Positions 57,298 to 64,000 of a DNA stretch of 64,000 nucleotides are shown in pieces; positions within the stretch are counted from its first letter, which is position 1; each line of letters opens with the position of its first letter. The notes beneath the pieces are model-generated. The model searched no databases. It was not told where the DNA came from and worked only from the letters and a program-made list of their open reading frames with translations. Position numbers and translations under genes: made by a program. This DNA is from Prorocentrum cordatum (Eukaryota > Sar > Dinophyceae > Prorocentrales > Prorocentraceae). The DNA lies in NCBI GenBank assembly GCA_963575745.1, contig CAUYUJ010016283.1:130001-194000 (forward strand). Direction: 5' to 3'.

Positions 57298-58035
57298 GTG
57301 CGAGCTAAACCCGCAGCGCTGCCTGCGCCATGTCGTCGCAGAGTTCCACATGATAAAACTTGTTTAGAGTGCAAGGAACGAGCGAGGCGTAGCTCGCCCG
57401 CTAGCTTCTCCGCCTCCTTCCCGCACACTTCAGCGCGGGAGCTGAACGCTCGCAGGCGCGCCGCCAGGTCTGCGGGCGGCCCGCGGGAAAGAAACTCAAG
57501 GCCGGGGTCGCGTATCATCAATCGGTTGTCCATCGTCCAAAGTTGCACTGGCGACGTACTGGTTGAACGCGGAGCGAGCAGCATCACGCGCGTGCCTGAA
57601 CGCCACGCAGGTACAGTGCACGCGCGATTGGGACTTCAGGTCGATCACGCGCGTCTCCACCAGGCTTGGCAACACCACGCGACTGAGGATCTCACTGCGG
57701 TCTGCCATGCTGCTGTCCGCGAATGCAATGCGCTGCCTGCAAGTAAGGCGGCGGCGTCCACTTGTCTCAGAAGATGTTCCCGCGGGCCCGAAGGGCGACC
57801 GCCAGCTCGAGCCGCGGCGCCGGCAGGCCAGATAAGGATCATGCAACAGCAAAGACGATGACAGAGCAACGAGGTATCGGCGAGTGCATGACCGGCCTCC
57901 GTTTCCTGCACTTCTTTCCTGTAGTTCCCCTAGCTCATCGAGCTCAGCAGATGTTTCTGCGGGTCCGAAGGACGACCGCCAGCTCGAGTCGCAGCGCCAC
58001 GTGGCACGAACCGCAGAGCAAGGGCACGCGAGCAT
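57298..58035 (-). pseudogene. Possible decayed coding region, unknown
   Basis: On the minus strand one frame gives MADRSEILSRVVLPSLVETR, then VIDLKSQSRVHCTCVAFRHA, then ARDAARSAFNQYVASATLDD. At about 57,530 a second frame continues with LWTMDNRLMIRDPGLEFLSR, then DLAARLRAFSSRAEVCGKEA. Both look protein-like and meet near TLDDGQ/LWTMDN, which suggests one frame broken by a shift. The upstream part contains a duplicated segment of about 55 bases (57,767 and 57,944), read as SSWRSPFGPAGTS and SSWRSSFGPAETS. No domain is recognised. Confidence 0.35.
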
Positions 58036-58044
58036 TGCTCGTGG

Positions 58045-58735
58045 TCAGAATCTGAGTCCCCGCGGTGCCTCACTCCGCTGGCCACCCACCAGCAGCCCTC
58101 GAAAGTGGCGACAGTTTCACAGATCGCAGCCGCCCAGGGGTGGCGAGGTCTAATCTGAGCCCCCGTGGTGCCTCACTCCGCTGGACCCACCAGCAGCCTC
58201 GAAAGTGGCGACAGTTTCACACAGGGATGGCGAGGTCTAATCTGAGTCCCCGTGGTGCCTCACTCCGCTGGACCCACCAGCAACCCTCGAAAGTGGCGAC
58301 AGTTTCACAGATCGCAGCCCCCCAGAGATGGCGAGGTCTAATCTGAGTCCCCGTGGTGCCTCACTCCGCTGGACCCACCAGCAGCCCTCGAAAGTGGCGA
58401 CAGTTTCACAGATCGCAGCCCCCCAGAGATGGCGAGGTCTAATCTGAGTCCCCGTGGTGCCTCACTCCGCTGGACCCACCAGCAGCCCTCGAAAGTGGTG
58501 ACAGTTTCACAGATCGCAGCCCCCCCCCAGAGATGGCGAGGTCTAATCTGAGTCCCCGTGGTGCCTCACTCCGCTGGACCCGCCAGCAGCCCTCGAAAGT
58601 GGCGACAGTTTCACAGATCGCAGCCCCCCCCCCCCAAGGATGGCGAGGTCTAGTCTGAGTCCCCGTGGTGCCTCACTCCGCTGAACCCACCAGCAGCCCT
58701 CGAAAGTTTCGCAGATCGCAGCCCCACCAGGGATG
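58045..58735 (+). repeat. 102-bp minisatellite, seven copies
   Basis: The marker TCTGAGTCCCCGTGGTGCCT or a close variant lies at 58,051, 58,154, 58,241, 58,342, 58,443, 58,547 and 58,654, giving periods of 103, 87, 101, 101, 104 and 107. The second unit lacks about 15 bases. Length differences otherwise come mainly from a C-run before AGAGATGGCGAGG. Copies are very similar, so the array is recent. Confidence 0.95.
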
Positions 58736-58746
58736 GCGGGAGGAGG

Positions 58747-58785
58747 CGGGAAGGAAGGAAGGAAGGAAGGAAGGAAGGAAGGATG
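58747..58785 (+). repeat. (GGAA)n microsatellite
   Basis: GGAAGGAAGG tract directly after the minisatellite. Confidence 0.95.
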
Positions 58786-58844
58786 GTGGAGACCGCAGTG
58801 CTCTATTCAAAACGAGTACCCAACGCAGGAGGTTTGGGGGGGAG

Positions 58845-58846
<2 letters not shown>

Positions 58847-58900
<54 letters not shown>
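58847..58900 (+). repeat. Poly-A tract
   Basis: About 53 A residues following GGGGGGAG. No element body with a matching 3' end is seen upstream. Confidence 0.95.
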
Positions 58901-58904
<4 letters not shown>

Positions 58905-59180
58905 CGATTCGCCTCCATCCGCGACCACCCGGCAGGCGCCCCGCGACCACTTCGCGTTGGTTCGTGACAGAATGGCGGGAGGGGGCCAGCATATTGCGCG
59001 ACGCGCGCAGGCCAATCATCCCTGTCACAAAAACAAAACAGAATGCACATTGCGTTCCACAGTTTGCGTTGGTTTCCGATGGCTGTCGCGCGCAAGTTGC
59101 GCGCAAGCCGACCACCCCTGCCAACAAAAACAACAACATATAATGCATTTTGCCTCCGAATCTGGAGCACGCGCGGGTGA
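58901..59180 (+). repeat. TCTGGARCATGCGCGGG repeat, later copies
   Basis: CGCGACCACTTCGCGTTGG, then GCCAATCATCCCTGTCACA, then GAATGCACATTGCGTTCC, followed by a second partial unit ending GCCTCCGAATCTGGAGCACGC. These are the same modules as at 53.8-55.2 kb. Confidence 0.7.
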
Positions 59181-59333
59181 CTGGGGTGGCTGGGGTGCCG
59201 GCGCATTGCTCAATGCCGAAAGGCTGAGCCCCTGGCTAAGGCTTGTCAGTTCAGGTGGCTGGAAACATATGGATTTCAATCTGTACATACGCAATATGGC
59301 GAGGGTTATGCGGCCGCGCGTGACCGACGGGGT

Positions 59334-59500
59334 CCGAAAATAAAACAGCCTCTTATTGATTGCGCCATAGGTCGCGCCATCCGAAGGCCGAAAATAAAAC
59401 GGCCGGCGACTGATTGCGCCATAGGTTGCGCCCTCGGACGGCCGAACATAAAACGGCCTCCTATCGATTGCGCCATAAATTGCGCCCTACGCCTGCAGAA
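59334..59500 (+). repeat. 54-bp tandem repeat beside the calmodulin copy
   Basis: CCGAAAATAAAAC.GCC starts at 59,334 and 59,388 and CCGAACATAAAACGGCC at 59,442, an exact period of 54. Each unit contains GATTGCGCCATAGGTTGCGC. A matching partial unit, GCAATTGCGCCATAGGTTGC, is found on the far side of the calmodulin copy at 61,791. Confidence 0.9.
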
Positions 59501-60062
59501 CCGGAAACGGCCGCCTAAATTGCAAGCTTTGCGACGCGATCAATCGCCGAAAGGTGCCAGGCGCGCATCGCGAGGGCAGGCGCGCATTGCAAGAGAAGGA
59601 AGATCCCCACTGCAGCTTGACACGCGAACGAAACAAACGTTTCGGCGCGCTGGTTTGATCTACCGGCCACCATTGAGCCACCCTGATATTCGCGATTTCC
59701 TCGAAGTTGATCTGCCCATCGCCATCCACGTCGATTTCGCGAATCATCTGGTCGGCCGCCTGATCAGCGAGCTTCTCACCGAGGTTCGCCATCGCGTGGC
59801 GCAGCTCGGCGGCGCTGACGAATCCGATCCCGTCCAGATCGAACACTTTGAATGATTCGATAACCTCCTGCTCCGCATTGGTGTCCCCATCTTCCGCGGC
59901 ATGAGCGGCACGACCTCGGGGAAATCGATCGTGCCGTTGCCATCCGCGTGAATATCGTTGATCATGTTTCGCGTATCCGCCTCGGTGGGGTTCTGGCCAA
60001 GCGAGCGCATGACTGTGCCAAGCTCGTTCGTGGTGATGGTGTCATCGCCATCGTTATCGAAC

Positions 60063-61614
60063 CAGCATCGCCTTGGTGACGGCGCCGCCCAGCCAGGAAG
60101 CCTGGCGTGACAGCGGCCTGGCGATAACAATTCATGAACAGTCAGACGAACGGGCACCAGTGCGGGCCCCAGACATGGTCCGGGCCAAGGGCGCCGAAGA
60201 AACAGAATCGCGAGTGGCATCCTTGCGGCCAGCCACATGAGGAGATGGCATTGCGCCATCAGGTGTTAAGAAAGGATAGGGAGCTGCGTCGCCTGCACAG
60301 CCCGATCGCCCGCAGCAGCCCTCCATTGCGGCGGGCACGCGAGAACGAGCACAAACACTGCACTGTAAAAGGTCTGTGCCCATACGTATCATGCACGTGC
60401 ATATCCACCATTGCGGCGGCATCAGTCGAAGTGGCCGGATTGCCCACTGCCACACATACTTGTTGAAGAGCCGAACTGCCAGGACCAAGCCCCGCCGGGG
60501 GGGGATCCAGGGAGCGTAGCCAGGCAGCCTGGGCCGCCTCCATATTGGCGAGGCCCTGGTCACTGAACTTCAAAGGGCCTCGGACTTTCAAATTCAAAAG
60601 CGACTCGCTGACGATCACATCGACAACCCAGCGAAAACGGGCGAGCCGGTCCGGGGGCCTGTTGCCAGCATATAGAGAAAGGATGTCCGTGCGCGTCCTG
60701 TACTGCCGGACGGTGCCATTTCCAAGTGGTCCGATAACAGGTTGGCGAAGCCCTCGGTGACGTCAGCGTCCGTAAGGATGTCAAGCTCCATCGTGTTGTC
60801 CAACTCTAGGTCACCAGTGCTGGGCACGACGGCGTCCTCAGCGTCACGCGAATCGCGCGCAAGTTGGCGCTTCACGATATTGGCCGCCTCTGGCGATAGC
60901 ACTGCGCCAGCAGGTGGCCACCTCCGGCGGAGAGCAGCGGCGAAGACATCAGTGGTGCTGGTGGGCCCAGCTGGTGCTGCTCGGCGCACGCTTCCAGGAA
61001 TGGGCACATCAAATCCCAGGCCTCGACAAGGCCATCATCCCACGCGGGCGCTGCTGCAGCTGGGCCGACACCGTCTGGGACAGCAGCAGCCAAGCCGTCG
61101 GACGTAGGCGGAGGCGCGGCAACCGTGGCCAACCCCTAAGGCCGGCACAACACGCGCAGGCACGGGCTCGACCGTGCAGCGGAGGCGCCCGAGACCATGG
61201 CAGTTTGCGGGCCTCCTGCGAGCTTGCGGACCTCCTCACGAGAAAGCTGGCGCAGGCCACTGAGAAGGGCCCGGCCAGTCTCATGAGAAACAATATTTTG
61301 CCATTGGAGACGATCTGAGAGATCCCGAGCGTCGTCACCACAGTCAGAATCACCATCAGAAACGATGCGAAAGTATACGGGTCCGTTGCCATGGATGGCA
61401 TGCATGAGCGAGTTCCAAACCACCACGAGGACGGCCGTGAACCCATCGATGATGGAGCCGATGAGGGAACACACGAATAATTGATAGCGACACGCCGACT
61501 CCAACCAAAGATCCTCTTGCCCGTGGCGGGAAGAAACAGCAGGCATGAACATCAAATCGGTGAGCACCTTCTGCTGAGACCCCTCGACGATCTGGTACGC
61601 GTGCTCGGCGAGGG
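60063..61614. mobile_element. 1,552-bp insertion in calmodulin EF-hand 1
   Basis: The insert is bounded by CGCCATCGTTATCGAAC (60,046-60,062) and CGCCATCATTATCGAAC (61,615-61,631), a 17-base direct repeat with one mismatch that belongs to the calmodulin sequence itself. This fits a target-site duplication. No canonical GT/GC..AG pair falls at the joints, so I do not call it an intron. Inside, minus-strand frames look partly coding: CRYQLFVCSLIGSIIDGFTA (61,480, hydrophobic), and RDSRDAEDAVVPSTGDLELD with MELDILTDADVTEGFANLLS (60,740-60,850). I recognise no transposase. Confidence 0.6.
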
Positions 61615-61751
61615 CGCCATCATTATCGAACAACGAGAATGCCTCCTTGAAATCCGCGATCGGCGCCTCTGTCAGCTGGTTAACCATGGAGCATAGGTGG
61701 CGAGATCCCGTGCTGAACGCATTCAGCGGACGGCTACGCGAGACGAACCGA

Positions 61752-61773
61752 CTTGAGCAACAATGGCTCCGGG
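61752..61773 (-). repeat. Spliced-leader relict at the calmodulin 5' end
   Basis: The 22 bases match the SL at 18 positions; the 3' part reads CCATTGTTGCTCAAG. Thirteen bases further downstream CGTAGCCGTCCGCTGAA resembles a second, older SL (CGTAGCC exact, then degenerate). The outer relict ends three bases from the flanking repeat, so the inserted cDNA appears to have been full length. Confidence 0.8.
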
Positions 61774-61798
61774 CATGGAACGGCCGCCTAGCAATTGC

Positions 61799-61964
61799 GC
61801 CATAGGTTGCGCCCTCCGCTGTGAACTGTTTGCGCCCTACATTGCGAGCGGGCTCGGCCGGCCAAAACTGAAACTGCGGCCTAACGGGCGCGACGTGCCA
61901 GTTGGAGTTGGAGTTGAAGTTGGACTTTACCTCCCGAGAAAAACTTCGGCCTACGCTCGAAAGC
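61799..61964. other. 54-bp repeat remnant and unassigned sequence
   Basis: TTGCGCCCT occurs twice (61,808 and 61,829), continuing the repeat that flanks the calmodulin copy. GTTGGAGTTGGAGTTGAAGT is a short triplet-like tract at 61,900. Confidence 0.5.
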
Positions 61965-62215
61965 ATGAACTCCTTGGGGTCGGGGCCCCAGGCACGTGGG
62001 GTCTGTGTTTCTTCACCGTAACTCTCCACTCAGTGACGGCTGTACAGTGGCGCACCTGGAAGCACATGCCCTACCTGCCGCGCCTCGCACTCTTGGGCTT
62101 CCAGGGTGCCTGGTGCACCTGAACCTCTGGCGCACATGGCATGCGTGGCGTTCCTCGGCGATGTGCTGGAACCCGGGTACGACTTATGTGTTGGGAGGCG
62201 GGTGAGGGTGCGCGA
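61965..62215 (+). repeat. GCACCTGGC minisatellite element, copy 3
   Basis: CTTGGGGTCGGGGCCCCAGGCACGTGGGGTC, shown as parts CTTGGGGTCGGGGCCCCAGG and CACGTGGGGTC, leads into GGCGCACCTGGAAGC and GGTGCACCTGAACCTCTGGC, and ends GTTGGGAGGCGGGTGAGGG. Fewer minisatellite units remain than at 54 kb. Confidence 0.65.
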
Positions 62216-62284
62216 GACGGCGTGCGGTCTTGGCGGGGCTCCGACCCCTCCCCCTCCCCCCTCCCCCTAGACCTGGACGGGGTG

Positions 62285-62740
62285 CCCTGCGACCAAGTGG
62301 AGCGCCCATGATGGCCCATGATGTCTCCAAGAGGGCCTCAGAGAGCCCAAGAGAGCTTCCAAGAGGGCTCAAGATGGCTGAAGATTGCTCAAGATGGCTT
62401 CCAAGATGCTCCTAGAGGCTCCAAGGCCGCCTCAAGACGGCTCAAAGTGGTCCCGCAGCACCTCCAAGATAGCCCACAAGAGGCCAACAATTGTTTTCTG
62501 GTGACCTTCCCAAGCCCAAGATGACTCCAAAGGCCTCCAGGGCTCCCAAGAAAGCCCAAGGAGGTACCCAACAGGCACCCAAAAGGTGCCTAAACGGCCC
62601 CAAGGGGCCTCAAGAGGCAATCCTCAACGGCACCCAAGACGCCCCAAGGGGCCCCCGAGACCGCCAAGAGGCATCCAAGACGGACTAATAGGCCTCCAAG
62701 GAAGCCCTCGGGCATCCAAGAGGCCTCGGGTCCTCTGCTC
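62285..62740 (+). repeat. CCAAGA-type array, copy 4
   Basis: TCCAAGAGGGC, GCCCAAGAGAGC, CCCAAGATGAC and CCCAAGACGCC units end a few bases before a TCC tract, the same array-then-TCC order as at 44.6-45.26 kb. Confidence 0.7.
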
Positions 62741-62744
62741 GCCT

Positions 62745-63028
62745 CCTCCTCCTCCTCCTCCTCCTCCTCCTCCTCCTGCTCGTCCTCCTCCTCCCCCTCC
62801 TTCTCCTCCTCCTCCTCCTCCTCCTGCTCGTCCTCCTCCTCCTCCTCCTCCTCCTCCTCCTCCTCCTCCTCCTCCTCCTCCTCCTCCTCCTCCTCCTCCT
62901 CTCCCTCCTCCTCCTCCTCCTGCTTCTCAACTGCCTATTCCTCCTCTTTGTGTGCGTCCCCCCCCCTCCATTTACTCCACCGTCCTCCTCCTCCTCCTCC
63001 TCCTCCTCCTCCTCCTCCTCCTCCTTCG
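62745..63028 (+). repeat. (TCC)n microsatellite blocks
   Basis: Long TCC runs at 62,745-62,925 and 62,980-63,028, with TGCTCG interruptions every 60-70 bases in the first block. Confidence 0.95.
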
Positions 63029-64000
63029 ACAGATAGCGGCTGCCCCCTATCTTGCTCCTACAATTCCCTGTTCACCCCAACTCTCCTGGGATTCGTTTCT
63101 GGATGGAATGGTGGGGAAACTGTTTGGCACGCGGGCGCGCGAAGCGGGTCCAGCGCCGGGCAAGCAGGGGCAGGAGTGGTGGGGATACGCAAAGCATCAA
63201 CATTTAATTGGTATTAAGCGGGACAGGGCCAGATTAGGCTGGTCGTCGACCGCAGAAATATCAGCGCAGATGCTCTAAATCAAACCTCCAGGGAATTGCA
63301 AGATCTATCCGTGCGCGAGCCGGCCGGAAGTAGGCTCGGGTGCTGGCAGCTCAAATGACGCGTTTTCCAGGAGCAAGGCTGGCGAAGGCAGAGGAGCCGA
63401 GCACCGCCAAAACAGGCCAGCGTCCTCTGCTCGGGAACGAGTCGGATGGCGCAGCTGAGCGACCCCCTCTGCGGAGTCTCGTCGGAATGACCTGTGACTC
63501 TGCCCAGGTGGCTTACGCCTTCCCCAGTTCCAGGTTCCATCCTGAACCCCCTTGGCGGATCCGGCAATGGCGACAAGCAGCCACCAGCAGGCCCAGACGG
63601 CACGAAAAACGCCGAGGATGGCGGCCGTTGTCTCGACGGCGACTGGGCCTCCTCCGGTTCCCTCTCGCCGGTGCTGCAACCCGACGGTGAGGACATCTCC
63701 CCGAACTTCTGACGACGCGTCCGGAAACTCACCGCTCCCTCCCGCCGAGGCGCCTCGGCCCTCTGCGCGTTATAGCTCTGGTTGTTAGAGGCATCGGGGC
63801 GCTTGTACACGTCGCGCTTGTCCCCTGGCGGAGGACGGAAGGGTGTCGCAGCAAGAGAACGAGGCGGGAGAAGGTACAGGAAGATGAGAGAAGAGGAGCG
63901 GGGGGTGGAAGACCGATGAGGAGTACAACCATCTTGCTGCCACGAGGAACGATAAATTAGGGCACGGAGCATATCACTAGCCAAAAGGCGCCATGGGTGC
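63029..64000. other. Unassigned; possible retroelement scrap at 63,215-63,330
   Basis: One plus-strand frame reads IRLVVDRRNISADALNQTSR then ELQDLSV, which resembles the R-x-V-x-D-x-R segment before reverse-transcriptase fingers, but there is no other support. A 234-codon minus-strand frame (63,984-63,280) is open across the region without a recognised motif. Confidence 0.3.

Larger units (their letters stand above)
59503..61798 (-). pseudogene. Calmodulin-like processed retrocopy, broken
   Basis: The 5' end (minus strand) is an SL relict at 61,773-61,752, followed by 64 bases of leader and an ATG at 61,687. The first 24 codons give MVNQLTEAPIADFKEAF and SLFDNDG, the calmodulin N-terminus. 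The copy is then split by 1,552 bases and resumes at about 60,062 with [20 protein letters not shown], through EF-hand 2 ([12 protein letters not shown]), EF-hand 3 ([12 protein letters not shown]) and EF-hand 4 ([12 protein letters not shown]). One base is missing at 59,886-59,887 between RKM and [10 protein letters not shown]-hand 2 has His for the first Asp and EF-hand 3 has Ile at ligand position 5, so both should bind Ca poorly. After EEIANI the normal end is absent. The coding part has no spliceosomal intron. Near-identical direct repeats GGAAACGGCCGCCTAAATTGC (59,503) and GGAACGGCCGCCTAGCAATTGC (61,777) flank the copy. Confidence 0.85.

Noticed and set aside
59670-59700. GGGTGGCTCAATGG near the calmodulin 3' end as an SL relict
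   Set aside because: Only 10 of 15 positions match, and it lies at the wrong end of the gene copy.
60063-61614. Calmodulin insert as an ordinary intron
   Set aside because: No AG acceptor or GT/GC/GA donor at compatible positions restores the frame at the duplicated 17 bases.
62685-63280. Poly-Arg and poly-Pro open frames
   Set aside because: They are translations of TCC repeats on either strand.

Overview
This window is nuclear DNA from a dinoflagellate. The clearest evidence is a set of genomic copies of the dinoflagellate trans-spliced leader (SL). At 48,250-48,318 (minus strand) the 15-nt SL core CCATTTTGGCTCAAG is repeated four times head to tail, the first two copies matching it at 27 of 30 bases. 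A second SL copy sits at the 5' end of a broken calmodulin gene at 61,752-61,773, and a weaker one lies at 7,598-7,618. The GC-rich composition, heavy microsatellite load and decayed non-LTR retroelements fit a high-GC genome of the Prorocentrum type. The genus is an inference only.

I find no gene that is clearly intact. The best gene is a calmodulin-like processed copy (59,503-61,798, minus) with a 1.55-kb insertion in EF-hand 1, a one-base frameshift between EF-hands 2 and 3, and damaged Ca ligands in EF-hands 2 and 3. Other coding remnants are reverse-transcriptase and RNase H fossils at 19-23 kb and 31-37.5 kb, a tandem CxxC zinc-motif fragment at 56.3-56.6 kb, and short open frames next to SL relicts.

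Layout. 0-9.5 kb: GC-rich sequence, a TA-bordered repeat followed by GAT and 12-bp minisatellites (2.1-3.45 kb), CA/GA/TA/poly-A tracts and one SL relict. 9.5-15.6 kb: mostly unassigned, with a retroelement ORF1-like frame at 10.7-11.35 kb and a hairpin repeat near 13 kb. 15.6-18.8 kb: two direct copies of a TA-flanked element of up to 0.95 kb, then an inverted copy of the 2.1-kb repeat. 18.9-23.4 kb: retroelement fossils in both orientations. 23.5-26 kb: dispersed repeats. 26.0-30.7 kb: a degenerate satellite of about 170 bp, broken by GAT blocks. 31-37.5 kb: one long minus-strand retroelement fossil with a third, inverted copy of the TA-flanked element inside it. 37.5-46 kb: hairpin repeats, a MITE-like 137-bp element, a 293-bp tandem repeat, a CCAAGA-type array and an 8-bp array. 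46-50.6 kb: three copies of a modular composite repeat, with the SL array between the first two. 51-59.2 kb: a large palindrome, several interleaved repeat families and a 102-bp minisatellite. 59.3-61.8 kb: the calmodulin copy inside a 54-bp repeat. 61.8-64 kb: further copies of these families.

The parts do not form a pathway. They show how this genome grows: recycled cDNAs, elements landing in TA tracts, and arrays that always occur joined to a particular microsatellite. Family calls rest on motifs read by eye. Repeat boundaries are approximate, generally within tens of bases.
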